From Halomonas sp. ALS9 (lineage in GTDB: Bacteria > Pseudomonadota > Gammaproteobacteria > Pseudomonadales > Halomonadaceae): a stretch of 64,000 nt of DNA. Location of the stretch: the NCBI RefSeq assembly GCF_001651035.1, contig NZ_LXRG01000054.1, positions 1 through 64,000 on the forward strand, given 5' to 3'. This document shows, in pieces, positions 35,086 through 43,398 of the stretch. Every line of letters starts with the position of its first letter. Position 1 is the first letter of the stretch. The position numbers were made by a program, and so were the translations under genes. The notes beneath the pieces are model-generated. The model worked only from the letters and a program-made list of their open reading frames with translations. It had not been told where the DNA came from and searched no databases.

Positions 35086-36792
35086 ATGGACGCAATTTAT
35101 ACGTTCTTTTTGGTAGGCGGTTCGCTAATGGCGCTCAGTATTCTGGCCAGCCGTTTATCGTCGATGATGGGTGTGCCGCTGCTGCTGATCTTCCTTGGCT
35201 TAGGCATGCTGGCAGGGGAAGAGGGCGTGTTGGGCGTCGTGTTTGACGACTACTCCATGGCCTTTGCCATCGGCCACCTCGCGCTTGCCATGATTTTGTT
35301 AGACGGTGGCTTACGTACCCGCCTCAAAACCTTCCGGGTGGGTTTTAAACCCGCGCTATCTCTGGCCACCTTTGGGGTCTTTATTACCAGCGCCATTGTT
35401 GGCGCTATCGCCATGTGGGTTTTTGACCTTACGATAGTGCAGGGCCTGCTAGTTGGTGCCATCGTGGGTTCCACCGATGCTGCTGCAGTTTTTTCCATGC
35501 TTAGCGGGCGCGGCGTTAATCTCAACGAGCGGGTAGGGGCGACGCTGGAGATTGAGTCGGGTACCAACGACCCGATGGCCATTTTCTTGACCCTGATGCT
35601 GGTTGAGCTGTTAGTGGGGGATATTGGCGGCCCTGTTCAAACCCTGCTGTTTTTCATTTCCCAGTTTGGTATTGGTTTGATTGTCGGCCTGGGGGGCGGT
35701 TGGCTGAGTGCCAAGCTGCTGCGCTGGCTTGATTTAGCACCGGGCCTTTATGCCATGTTGGCGCTGGCGCTGGGGTTCAGCGTGTTCGGTTTAACCAGTG
35801 TGCTGGGTGGTAGCGGCTTCTTGGCGATTTATCTTGCCGGGTTGATGATTGGTAATCAGCCAGGGCGCCACCTCAACTTTATTCTGCCTGTCCATGATGG
35901 CTTGGCGTGGCTAAGTCAAATCGGCTTGTTCCTCGTGCTTGGGCTGCTGGTCACGCCCAGTGAGTTATGGGACGTGGCGCTGCCCGCGGGGTTAGTGGCT
36001 CTGGCGCTGATCTTTATTGCCCGCCCGCTGGCCGTATTAATCACCATTAAACCGTTCTTTAAATTCCGCTGGCGAGAAACCTTCTTTATTGCTTGGGTGG
36101 GCTTGAGAGGGGCGGTGCCTATCGTGCTAGCGATTTTCCCGGTTATCGGTGGGGTCGAAAACGCCTCGCTCTACTTTAACGTTGCCTTTGCGGTGGTCTT
36201 GATGTCGCTGTTGATTCAGGGCGGCTCGCTGACGCTGATGGCCAAGTGGTTGAAGGTGGAAGTGCCGGTAGGCACTGTGCCGAACCGACGCGGCCCGCTG
36301 GGCATATTGCCGGAAAATGACTTTGAGCTGTTCGTGTACGGGGTCGAGAATCAGGATTTAGAAGACGTACCTATTCGGCTGCTGCGTTTTCCGTCCGGGG
36401 CGCTGATATCGGCACTGTTCCGTGACCACACCATGCTGCACCCCAAGGGCAGCACACGCTTAAAGCTGGGCGATGTGATTTGTGTGATCGGCCGTTCAGA
36501 AGACTTGCACGCACTAAACCGACTCTTCAATGGCGATGCCAAACTCAAGCAGGAACGTGCCTTCTTCGGTACCTTTACCCTGGATGGCAGCGCGCAAATG
36601 CAAGACATTGCCCAGGCCTATGGCCTAACGCTCAGCCCCGGCGAGCAGAACATGACGCTGGCTGAATTTATCGCCCTGCGCGTGGGCGGCCACCCGGTCG
36701 TCGGGGACGACGTGGACTGGCACGGCATCCATTGGGTAGTTAGCGATATGGAAGGCGGTAAAATCACCCGCGTCGGGTTACGTTTGTACTAA
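35086..36792 (+). CDS. cvrA: Potassium/proton antiporter, CvrA (NhaP2) family
   Basis: CPA1-family antiporter of 568 residues. About 12-13 membrane helices fill residues 1-400, with GSTDAAAVFSML and IESGTNDPMAIFLTLM carrying the conserved ion-site acids. A TrkA-C-like domain (about 410-490, including RLKLGDVICVIGRSEDL) and a CorC/HlyC-like end (about 500-568) follow. This layout matches CvrA/NhaP2, which exports K+ (or Na+) and helps with osmotic adaptation. ATG 35086 has GGAGAGTC upstream. It is monocistronic and followed by tRNA-Ser. Confidence 0.92.
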   Translation: MDAIYTFFLVGGSLMALSILASRLSSMMGVPLLLIFLGLGMLAGEEGVLGVVFDDYSMAFAIGHLALAMILLDGGLRTRLKTFRVGFKPALSLATFGVFITSAIVGAIAMWVFDLTIVQGLLVGAIVGSTDAAAVFSMLSGRGVNLNERVGATLEIESGTNDPMAIFLTLMLVELLVGDIGGPVQTLLFFISQFGIGLIVGLGGGWLSAKLLRWLDLAPGLYAMLALALGFSVFGLTSVLGGSGFLAIYLAGLMIGNQPGRHLNFILPVHDGLAWLSQIGLFLVLGLLVTPSELWDVALPAGLVALALIFIARPLAVLITIKPFFKFRWRETFFIAWVGLRGAVPIVLAIFPVIGGVENASLYFNVAFAVVLMSLLIQGGSLTLMAKWLKVEVPVGTVPNRRGPLGILPENDFELFVYGVENQDLEDVPIRLLRFPSGALISALFRDHTMLHPKGSTRLKLGDVICVIGRSEDLHALNRLFNGDAKLKQERAFFGTFTLDGSAQMQDIAQAYGLTLSPGEQNMTLAEFIALRVGGHPVVGDDVDWHGIHWVVSDMEGGKITRVGLRLY

Positions 36793-36841
36793 AAGGCGTT
36801 GACTTCCAAGGGAAAGCTGTTATTATACGCACCCATAAGCC

Positions 36842-36932
36842 GGAGGGATGGCAGAGCGGTTGAATGCACCGGTCTTGAAAACCGGCATAGGTTAATAGCC
36901 TATCCAGGGTTCGAATCCCTGTCCCTCCGCCA
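36842..36932 (+). tRNA. tRNA-Ser (anticodon TGA)
   Basis: The acceptor stem GGAGGGA (36842-36848) pairs with TCCCTCC (36922-36928), followed by discriminator G and an encoded CCA. The anticodon stem CCGGT/ACCGG holds the loop CTTGAAA, anticodon TGA. A long variable arm (ATAGGTTAATAGCCTAT) and the T arm GGTTCGAATCC are in place, as expected for a serine tRNA. An integrase gene next to its 3' end marks it as the integration target. Confidence 0.97.
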
Positions 36933-36942
36933 CTTATTCAAG

Positions 36943-36973
36943 GGAATCAGCTACTTAGCTGGTTCCTTTTTTT
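36943..36973 (+). terminator. Terminator after tRNA-Ser, overlapping the integrase 3' end
   Basis: A 10-bp stem (36943-36952 with 36957-36966, one G-T pair) with a four-base loop is followed by seven T. It starts 11 bp past the tRNA and overlaps the integrase stop codon at 36955-36957. Confidence 0.8.
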
Positions 36974-38085
36974 ATTTCTGGGCATCGGAAAAGGGCGAAA
37001 ATATAACGAGGGGAACACCTACCGTTATACTGCTCCAGCCAGACCAGTGCATAATAGACTAATGTATAATCTTCTAAGAACTCTCCAGCTCCCAGCGTGC
37101 TTACCGTCAACACTCGCTTAGCACGTAAATAGACCTCCGTCGTTCGCCGGTCGCTGTGCTGCAAATTGGTCATGGCATCATAGCCTTGATCATCTGCATC
37201 GGTTGCGTGCTTGGCGCGGATATCATGCTCCGTAAATCGCTCGACGTGACCCTCATGCATCGCTTTACGCATTCCGTACTGCCAGCGACTGTGAAACTTA
37301 TCTTTGTTGTAGGGCATACCGTCCCTCTTGCAGAACAGCGTAGGGCCTTGCTTGCCACGTCCTAGATTGTCGGCCTTTATCTCACGGACTAAACGCCTCA
37401 TTTCATCGTCCCACGGAATTACGGCCTGCTTGCCTGCCTTGCTGCTGCGTAAAACAATGCCGTCTGGGGTGAGCTGATCCAGTCGAAGGGTGAGCAGGTC
37501 GCGTTGGCGTAGCCCGGTTTTGTATTTCAGCAGGGCATAGCGGCGCACCCACGGGGAAGTGAATTTCAGGAAGCGGCTAAACTCAGCGTTAGTGATATAG
37601 CGGTCACGTGGCTTGAGTTTGAACTTGGTGACCGGATCGGCGGGGTTGTGCTCGACGATTCCCCAGCGCTGGGCATACCGGAAGATGTGCTTTAGCAGAG
37701 CCAACTCGTGGTTGGCCTGCGTTTTTGACTGTACGCCCCGGGCATCCATATAACGATAAATGTCGTGAACCGTTATATCGCCTGGTTCACACTCGGCAAA
37801 CACAACGCGCAGCTTTTTAAGCTCCTGTAGGTTGGAGCGCCGTGTCGCTTCTGCAGGCTTGGCGGGGATGATCTCGGCTTCATAGCGGTCGAATATGCGG
37901 CCCATACCCGCTTTGGGGAATAGCCGCTCCTGCCACTGCTCATAGGCGGCTTGCGCTTCTTTGGCTGTTTCTCCCAAGCGTATCCAGCTTTTGCCCACCA
38001 GCGCCTTCTGGCGGGCGTTGCATTTATAGCGCCATGCGCCACTTTTCCAATACACCCGGGGGATACCTGGGTTTTCCTGCGTCAT
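36955..38085 (-). CDS. Tyrosine recombinase (phage integrase)
   Basis: Site-specific recombinase of 376 residues. It has an N-terminal arm-binding region, a SAM-like core domain (about 60-150) and a catalytic domain with R in KTGLRQRDLLTL, HxxR as HDIR in FTEHDIRAKHATD, H in NLQHSDRRTTE, and the nucleophile tyrosine in TEVYLRAKR. It lies beside tRNA-Ser(TGA) and reads toward it, as usual for islands inserted in tRNA genes. The start overlaps the stop of the DUF4224 gene as ATGA. The last 40 or so residues, after the tyrosine, are unusually long. Confidence 0.92.
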   Translation of the reverse strand: MTQENPGIPRVYWKSGAWRYKCNARQKALVGKSWIRLGETAKEAQAAYEQWQERLFPKAGMGRIFDRYEAEIIPAKPAEATRRSNLQELKKLRVVFAECEPGDITVHDIYRYMDARGVQSKTQANHELALLKHIFRYAQRWGIVEHNPADPVTKFKLKPRDRYITNAEFSRFLKFTSPWVRRYALLKYKTGLRQRDLLTLRLDQLTPDGIVLRSSKAGKQAVIPWDDEMRRLVREIKADNLGRGKQGPTLFCKRDGMPYNKDKFHSRWQYGMRKAMHEGHVERFTEHDIRAKHATDADDQGYDAMTNLQHSDRRTTEVYLRAKRVLTVSTLGAGEFLEDYTLVYYALVWLEQYNGRCSPRYIFALFRCPEIKKGTS

Positions 38086-38303
38086 GCGTGTAAGGCCTCA
38101 AAATTAGGTCGCTTGGTTTCTGGTGTTTGGCTGGGATTCTCACCACACAGCACTTGCTCAACGTGGCGTCGACCAACTATGAGTGCGCCACTGGCGTTGA
38201 TCTTCCAGCGCACCCCCATGGCATCAAGCGAGGCGCATTGCTCTTTGGTTCGCTTGCGGCCAGTTAGGGTTTCTATCTCACCTGGCGTTAATAACAGGTC
38301 CAT
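38082..38303 (-). CDS. DUF4224 domain protein (integrase-associated)
   Basis: Small protein of 73 residues. The segment LLLTPGEIETLTGRKRTKEQ followed by LDAMGVRWKIN...GALIVGRRHVE matches DUF4224, small phage proteins usually encoded just upstream of integrases and thought to act as directionality or regulatory factors. ATG 38303 has GGGAGA eight bases upstream; the longer frame from 38414 is unlikely. It overlaps the integrase start by 4 bp, so the two are translated together. Confidence 0.82.
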   Translation of the reverse strand: MDLLLTPGEIETLTGRKRTKEQCASLDAMGVRWKINASGALIVGRRHVEQVLCGENPSQTPETKRPNFEALHA

Positions 38304-38615
38304 GATGGCATCTCCCTTGGTGGACAGCGAGGCCCGAGCAGGGCCCTCAGATACAAAGAAACCGCCAGCTGGCGGACTGCAATCACCCGAATTGATGACA
38401 TTCGTTCTTATCAAATTGGTCTCTCATGTGATCCCTAAAACCTCGCAATAAAAAATGCTCACTAGCGGTGGTCGTCTTTGTATAATTTTTTCGCTAATCG
38501 CCATTCGTAGGACGCGTTCAGTATCTGCCATTAGTGTTAATATGGGGGTGCCTGTCTTATTTTTACTAATCATATAAACAGGTCTGTCATAAAAATTAAC
38601 CTCATGGGGATAGAG
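38304..38615. other. Divergent intergenic region of the island
   Basis: About 310 bp between the DUF4224 gene (minus) and the SLATT-like gene (plus). GC content falls sharply from left to right. A -10-like TTAATAT occurs near 38538. No repressor gene or clear operator could be identified. Confidence 0.4.
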
Positions 38616-39386
38616 ATGATTGAATTATTATTTGGATTTTTTTTGGGTTTTTTGGTCAAAATGATAATTAGCAAAATTCCAAAATACAAAATAAGTAAGG
38701 CAGTGGAAGATCAGGAATTAAAAGCTGAGAAGCCGATTGAAAATCTTTATAGGAAAATAGATATAACATCAGAGACGCGCTTTCATGCTTCCAGACGACT
38801 AAAGCTGCATTCAACGCTTTCCATGATAACCAATATACTATTACCCATGTTCTTAATAATGCTAAGTGTCTTGCAAGTTCTTCAGGTGGGTGAGAATATT
38901 GATTCGACTTTTGCAGTTTTCCTGCAAATTTATGCTTCAATAATCATACTTATTTTTTCAATCATTACAGCTATGAAGAATTATACGGGAACATCCGAGA
39001 AATTTTATGCATGTGCTTCAGAGCTCGTGGAAATGAAACGGCGCCTACAGCCTTTCAAACATGAATGCACCGAAGAATCTTACGAGAAGCTACAGAAGCA
39101 ATACAATAATATTTTACAAAAATATGAAACACATACAGTAAATGATTTTCGTAGCGACTATGTTAGGGCAAAGTTGTATCAAGAAAATCCAAAAAAAGAA
39201 TTAACGATCGTTGATAAATTTAAAATGCAGCTGTCCTGGAGATCTGCTTACGTATTGAGTTTTTCTTACTATTTTTTAATATTTATTTCTTTAATTCCCT
39301 TGCTTGTCTATATCCTAATGGTCGATGCGACTTATCTATCTACACAGCTTGAACTCCATCTACCTCGTTTTATGGTGCCCAACTAG
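38616..39386 (+). CDS. SLATT-like two/three-TM membrane protein
   Basis: The 256-residue protein begins with a hydrophobic segment (MIELLFGFFLGFLVKMI), then a charged region, two adjacent helices near 75-125 (LPMFLIMLSVLQVLQV and FAVFLQIYASIIILIFSII), a coiled-coil-rich stretch and a last membrane pair near 220-245 (YYFLIFISLIPLLVYILMV). The paired helices followed by KNYTGTSEKFYACASELVEMKRRL resemble the SLATT fold, proposed as membrane effectors of nucleotide-signalling immunity systems. ATG 38616 has GGGGA upstream; ATG 38604 is an alternative. Base composition is clearly more AT-rich than the core genes, which suggests transfer. An anti-phage role is inference. Confidence 0.68.
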   Translation: MIELLFGFFLGFLVKMIISKIPKYKISKAVEDQELKAEKPIENLYRKIDITSETRFHASRRLKLHSTLSMITNILLPMFLIMLSVLQVLQVGENIDSTFAVFLQIYASIIILIFSIITAMKNYTGTSEKFYACASELVEMKRRLQPFKHECTEESYEKLQKQYNNILQKYETHTVNDFRSDYVRAKLYQENPKKELTIVDKFKMQLSWRSAYVLSFSYYFLIFISLIPLLVYILMVDATYLSTQLELHLPRFMVPN

Positions 39387-39497
39387 AATAAATATTCTCT
39401 ATTTGTCGGGACTCGCATGATTAATTACACGTTTCCAGAATAATTCAGGCCTTTCAGCCTGCCACTGTTTCATTGCAGCAACTGGGGTCTGAGTGAG

Positions 39498-39713
39498 GTG
39501 ACTTGGCCGTATTCACGGCAGGGTTTGCACTCGCCTAAAGCCGTACGTAAGTGGTTTAATGAATACTTAGATACTGAAATCGATGTGAGATTCTGGTCAC
39601 GCAAAGATAGAGCCACTTGGGGTCAAGTCTGGGAGCAAGCACTGCGGGCTCTGGATCGATGGGAGCAGAAGCTGCTGCAGCCAATTTCTGCATTGATAAC
39701 CCTTGCTGCTTAA
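39498..39713 (+). CDS. Small hypothetical island protein
   Basis: A 71-residue frame from GTG 39498. The sequence is rich in Trp and charged residues (KAVRKWFNEY, RFWSRKDRATWGQVWEQAL). I do not recognise a family. No good ribosome-binding site is visible, and the region upstream has no start, so it may be the remnant of a larger phage gene. It sits 26 bp before the next membrane-protein gene. Confidence 0.4.
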   Translation: MTWPYSRQGLHSPKAVRKWFNEYLDTEIDVRFWSRKDRATWGQVWEQALRALDRWEQKLLQPISALITLAA

Positions 39714-39739
39714 ACACTATCGTATAAAGAGGTTTAATA

Positions 39740-40735
39740 ATGCTCCACGCTGATAAGGGTCTTTTTCGTCACGGGTGGTTCTGGATATTAGTCTTAGGCC
39801 CAGTGGTTACAGCTATTGCATTGGCTTGGTTTTTTGGGCTTTTTAATCTTTCTTTCTCAAGCTCTCTAGACGGGGTAGGTACATTTTACGAACGTGGTAA
39901 ATTCTTTTTAGCAATTGCTGCGCTTTCAATACCACTTGGAGCAACTTTTTCTCGAATGCTAGCAACTGAACAAACAGCCGACTTGATTAAGTCGGCAAAT
40001 CAAAGGCGTAACCAAGATCAGCTTAGTGATCTGCTTAAGAATTATCTAAATTTTCTAAAAGATTATGATGGGAAACCATTTGGTCATGGAAGAGAGTTTT
40101 GTTTTGAATCCCGCAGTATGCTACAGCCAATTAAAGCTTTTGGTCATCTGGTCTATGATGAAAATGTGCATGGGCCTGATGGAAAAAGAAATATAGTCAT
40201 TTTGGAGGCCTTAGACGCAGTTACAAGCGGGTTTGGCATGAATGGAGGATTTGAAGGTATAAAGATAAGACAGGATGCAACTATATGCCTATATTTATGG
40301 GCTAAAAAAGAAAGAAGTATGATAGGTCTTGAGGATATTAAGGGCTGTTATAGAGCCAGCTCCGATGCGGCGATTGGATTTTTTTTTCGTGGGGACGCTT
40401 TTCCTGAAGAAAATTGTGAGCCCGACGTCAGTATACATAGAGTTGCATTGTTACAGCTATACACTTCACTTAACTTGATAGCCCAAGCTTATTTTTACTC
40501 ATCTCAAGTTTTTCTTTTACATAACAAAAGTCATTCTGAAACTTTAGAAAGCATTTCAGATAAGATTACATTCCTTAGCTCTTTTTATAAGAGTCTTTAT
40601 AATTCGACAGGACAGGATGTAGAGATTGACTTTCAGGATGATTTATTTGAAATTTTTGGAGATTTTGATGCGGAAAGTGAAGATAGCAAGCAGATAATAG
40701 AAGGATGGTATTACGCAAGATCATATGTACACTAA
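39740..40735 (+). CDS. Two-TM membrane protein of unknown function
   Basis: A 331-residue protein with two N-terminal membrane helices (about 13-36 and 52-72: WFWILVLGPVVTAIALAWFF and FFLAIAALSIPLGATFSRML) and a large, probably cytoplasmic, domain with short helices rich in Asp/Glu and Lys. No enzyme motif is evident. Its base composition is AT-rich like the SLATT-like gene upstream. A strong terminator follows, so it may be transcribed together with 38616 and 39498. The layout (short membrane anchor, soluble C-terminal domain) is common among accessory genes of prophages, but no function can be given. Confidence 0.6.
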   Translation: MLHADKGLFRHGWFWILVLGPVVTAIALAWFFGLFNLSFSSSLDGVGTFYERGKFFLAIAALSIPLGATFSRMLATEQTADLIKSANQRRNQDQLSDLLKNYLNFLKDYDGKPFGHGREFCFESRSMLQPIKAFGHLVYDENVHGPDGKRNIVILEALDAVTSGFGMNGGFEGIKIRQDATICLYLWAKKERSMIGLEDIKGCYRASSDAAIGFFFRGDAFPEENCEPDVSIHRVALLQLYTSLNLIAQAYFYSSQVFLLHNKSHSETLESISDKITFLSSFYKSLYNSTGQDVEIDFQDDLFEIFGDFDAESEDSKQIIEGWYYARSYVH

Positions 40736-40789
40736 CTTTGCTTGCAAAGTGCATCTTTTTTGGCTAGCATAATCTTAAAATCTTTTTTT

Positions 40790-40817
40790 ACGCCTCGGCT
40801 TTGCCGGGGCGTTTTGT
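40790..40817 (+). terminator. Rho-independent terminator
   Basis: A 10-bp stem (40790-40799 with 40803-40812, one G-T pair) with a TTT loop is followed by TTTTGTT. It ends the unit containing the 331-residue membrane protein. Confidence 0.8.
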
Positions 40818-40832
40818 TATGAGGCCCTGCGA

Positions 40833-41408
40833 GTGCCGCCATTGCTGCCAGAGTATCTAAGCCAAACATTCTATGTTTTGTCTCAGGTAACCATTGAGGC
40901 CCCAACGCCTTCCGCAGACTTGTGGTCTGTAATAATTGGAGCATGCGCAACTGTTTTTGGTGCGGCGTTCGGCGCAGGGCTAGGCGCAAAATATGCCTAC
41001 AATAGCACTGTCAGAGCTAACAATGATCTGCTTAAACGTCAGAAGCTCGAAGAGGCTATATTTCTTCTTTTTGATCTTGAAGATCAGGTTAGAACTTTAA
41101 AAGTAGAGACTGCTGGGCTGTCTGAAGATGGCGTTAAGCCAAGCAGAGTTGCTAGTTGGTTCAAGGCGGAGCAGGGTATTAATCATGACGCGGCACTTAA
41201 AATAAAGGTCTTGCTTGAAATTTATGAAAATGGCCTTTGTGTGGAACTTGTCAGTGCATTCGAAGAGTTCATCAAGGCTATAAATGTTATAGACAACGAT
41301 AAATTCGTTGTTAGCCAGAAACATGGTTGCATTCATGCAATCGAGAGTTTCCTAGAACAAATTGGCTCTATTAAAAATCGCCTTATTTCAGAGCTGAAAT
41401 TGCAATAA
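40833..41408 (+). CDS. Single-TM membrane protein of unknown function
   Basis: A 191-residue frame starting at GTG 40833, as no in-frame ATG precedes the membrane segment. One helix with many small residues (about 31-52: VIIGACATVFGAAFGAGLGA) is followed by a helical, charged cytoplasmic region (KRQKLEEAIFLLFDLEDQVRT...). The family is not recognised. It is less AT-rich than the two membrane genes upstream and lies just before the lysis genes, 20 bp past a terminator. Confidence 0.5.
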   Translation: MPPLLPEYLSQTFYVLSQVTIEAPTPSADLWSVIIGACATVFGAAFGAGLGAKYAYNSTVRANNDLLKRQKLEEAIFLLFDLEDQVRTLKVETAGLSEDGVKPSRVASWFKAEQGINHDAALKIKVLLEIYENGLCVELVSAFEEFIKAINVIDNDKFVVSQKHGCIHAIESFLEQIGSIKNRLISELKLQ

Positions 41409-41445
41409 CCAACCCTCTACTGTCGTGAGACAGCAGGTGCCTACC

Positions 41446-41799
41446 ATGCCCCATAAGATCAGTCAGCATTTCCACCGCATAGAGTTCGCCTGCAACTGCG
41501 GTTGCGGCTTCGACACCGTAGACGTTGATACCCTCGCGATCCTTGAAGCGGCGCGCACCCACTTCGGCAGACCTGTCGTCGTCAATAGCGGCTGCCGCTG
41601 CCCTGAGTACACCGCCAAGGTAGGCGGCGCTCCTAATTCGCAGCACACGCTAGGCCGCGCCGCCGATATTCGCGTTCAAGGCGTTGAGCCTGACGAAGTG
41701 TATGACTGGCTAGCCGCCAACTTTCCCGCCACTAGCCTTGGGCGCTATCAGACGTTTACCCATGTTGATACGCGCACCCATGGCCCGGCGCGGTGGTAA
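41446..41799 (+). CDS. Phage-type peptidase M15 (D-Ala-D-Ala carboxypeptidase-like endolysin)
   Basis: A 117-residue M15A-family protein. The opening HFHRIEFACNCGCGFDTVD, then VVVNSGCRCPEYTAKVGGAPNSQHTLGRAADI with the metal ligands H and D, and FTHVDTR with the last histidine, are the standard motifs. Such proteins cut peptide cross-links in peptidoglycan and act as phage endolysins. ATG 41446 is favoured over an in-frame start at 41425. It is the first gene of a lysis group with a membrane protein and a holin downstream. Confidence 0.87.
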   Translation: MPHKISQHFHRIEFACNCGCGFDTVDVDTLAILEAARTHFGRPVVVNSGCRCPEYTAKVGGAPNSQHTLGRAADIRVQGVEPDEVYDWLAANFPATSLGRYQTFTHVDTRTHGPARW

Positions 41800-41812
41800 G
41801 GAGGGCGGCGTA

Positions 41813-42134
41813 ATGCCCCAGGAGCGCAACGTGAAACCCTCAGTTTTCGAGCGGCATATGCAGACAGGAATACAGGTGCTGTTGGTAGCGCTGATCATTT
41901 GGGCTGGCTCTGAGCTGGTGTATGGATTCAGGTTGACACACAGGGGGGCAGCAGTCGGTCGTTTTGGAAGAACGGCTGACCACCCAGGGCTTAATGATTC
42001 AGGAAATGCGCCAAGAGCTAAAAAGCTGGGGTGATACCTACTACCGAGCATCCGATGCTCGCCGTGATCTTGATGAGATCGAAAGCCGCATCGATAACCT
42101 GAACAGCCGCGTGTCGGCGCTGGAGACTAAGTGA
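41813..42134 (+). pseudogene. Frameshifted phage membrane/coiled-coil protein of the lysis module
   Basis: ATG 41813 follows AGGAGG and encodes a short cytoplasmic part and one membrane helix (TGIQVLLVALIIWAGSELV). After a run of six G at 41943-41948 the frame runs on into unrelated sequence, while the +1 frame (open from 41937) encodes QQSVVLEERLTTQGLMIQEM and a coiled coil ending ...NSRVSALETK with stop TGA 42132-42134. That stop overlaps the holin ATG. Removing one G joins the parts into one protein of about 106 residues, comparable to phage accessory lysis proteins. It is either a slippage mutation, a programmed shift or a sequencing error. Confidence 0.75.
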
Positions 42135-42598
42135 TGAGTATCGCAGCCAAAGCGTTATCAGTAATCACTGGCCCGCTATTCAGTGTGATCGATAAAGCAG
42201 TGACCGATAAGGATGAGGCAGCGCGTCTAAAACACGAAATTCAGACGCAGCTGATTGATGCGGAAAACAGCGCGCTTAAAGCACAGATGCAGGTGATATT
42301 GGCAGAGGCCGCGGGCGAGAGCTGGCTGCAACGCAATTGGCGCCCGATTCTAATGCTTACTATCGTGGCAATCGTCGCTAACAACTATCTGATCGCGCTG
42401 TACTTGTCTGCCATGTTTGGTGTAGGCCTGACGCTGCCATTGCCCGAAGCGCTCTGGAATCTCATGACGCTAGGTGTTGGTGGCTATATCGCTGGCCAAA
42501 CCGCTGAGCGTGGCATTTCTACCTGGCAAAGCGGGCAAGTGGCCCGCGAGCAGGCGAAAGCGCAACAGGGCATTTACCAACAGATTCCAAAGCATTAA
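42134..42598 (+). CDS. Phage holin, three-TM type
   Basis: A 154-residue membrane protein. An amphipathic N-terminal half (about 1-65) with a charged coiled coil is followed by the signature GESWLQRNWRPILMLTIVAI and three hydrophobic stretches (about 70-90, 92-110 and 115-130), as in the Holin_3TMs family. It would form lesions that release the endolysin. ATG 42134 overlaps the TGA of the preceding gene (TGATG); GTG 42131 is an alternative. Confidence 0.85.
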   Translation: MSIAAKALSVITGPLFSVIDKAVTDKDEAARLKHEIQTQLIDAENSALKAQMQVILAEAAGESWLQRNWRPILMLTIVAIVANNYLIALYLSAMFGVGLTLPLPEALWNLMTLGVGGYIAGQTAERGISTWQSGQVAREQAKAQQGIYQQIPKH

Positions 42599-42606
42599 AC
42601 GGTTCT

Positions 42607-42640
42607 CGCTGTGAAGCAACAAGGGAACGCTGTGAAGCGC
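42607..42640 (+). repeat. Direct repeat CGCTGTGAAGC after the holin gene
   Basis: Exact 11-bp copies at about 42607-42617 and 42630-42640 lie in the 180-bp stretch before the secreted-protein gene. A GC-rich imperfect hairpin (CCCGG...CCGGG) followed by ATTTTT near 42690-42712 may terminate the lysis genes. Confidence 0.4.
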
Positions 42641-42779
42641 CGCCTAAGGCCATGCCGTGAGGCACAGCCAACGCCGCCCGGCACGTCGTGAGACGCCCGG
42701 GTATTTTTAAACATGCACTAAATTTAATGTTTCTCAGGCCGATACTGTAAAGGAAGGCTCACAAATCAAGGGAAGCAAA

Positions 42780-43232
42780 ATGAAATTAGCTACTACTGTC
42801 GTCATGACTTGCGTTTTCGGGGCTCTATCGTTTACTGCTAACGCTAGCTCTTTTGGCCCCCCGAATGCCTGGGCAAGCGGTTGGGGGCAGGGTGTGAATG
42901 AATACGTAGCCAATAATCAATACGGTGATTACCTGTATATTGCTTGTGACCCCTATTCGCATGTAAAAATGACATTGAATATAGGTGAGCATAGCTACGG
43001 TAGCTATGATGAAAAGGACTTTTCTTTAATTATTGACGGTCAAGAAATTCAGACCCCATATGAAACAGCTTCTCGTGTAGGAGCGAATAATTTTTATTAT
43101 TTATGGGACAAGCTACGGACTGCAGAAACCATTGTGGCTAAGACTAGCGATGGTATCCATCTAGAGCTACCCACCAAAGGAGCTGCAGAAGAGCTTCCTG
43201 AATCTGACTCAGGCTGTGTTACTGAGTTCTGA
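42780..43232 (+). CDS. Secreted protein of unknown function
   Basis: A 150-residue protein with a clear signal peptide (about 1-22, MKLATTVVMTCVFGALSFTA with cleavage after NAS). The mature part has two cysteines (IACDPYS and SGCVTEF) that could form a disulfide, and aromatic-rich beta-like segments. I do not recognise a family. Its place after the holin suggests a prophage cargo gene. A GGAAG ribosome-binding site lies close upstream. Confidence 0.6.
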   Translation: MKLATTVVMTCVFGALSFTANASSFGPPNAWASGWGQGVNEYVANNQYGDYLYIACDPYSHVKMTLNIGEHSYGSYDEKDFSLIIDGQEIQTPYETASRVGANNFYYLWDKLRTAETIVAKTSDGIHLELPTKGAAEELPESDSGCVTEF

Positions 43233-43398
43233 CTTTAAACAAGACCTCTGGAAATAAGTGGAGACGCTGCCTGTTAAGGGTGGCATTTTTTTATGGTGCG
43301 CCAGGCATGGCGCTGTTTCTGGGGGTGGTGCCGACGTCACCCCCTGTTTGAGTAGCGCTACACTTTAGAGTCCGATCCTACGCATAAGGAGATTGGAC

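Noticed and set aside
41738-42034. A 98-residue gene from 41738
   Set aside because: The first part overlaps the endolysin gene, and the end after the G run is out of frame with the homologous coiled-coil region.
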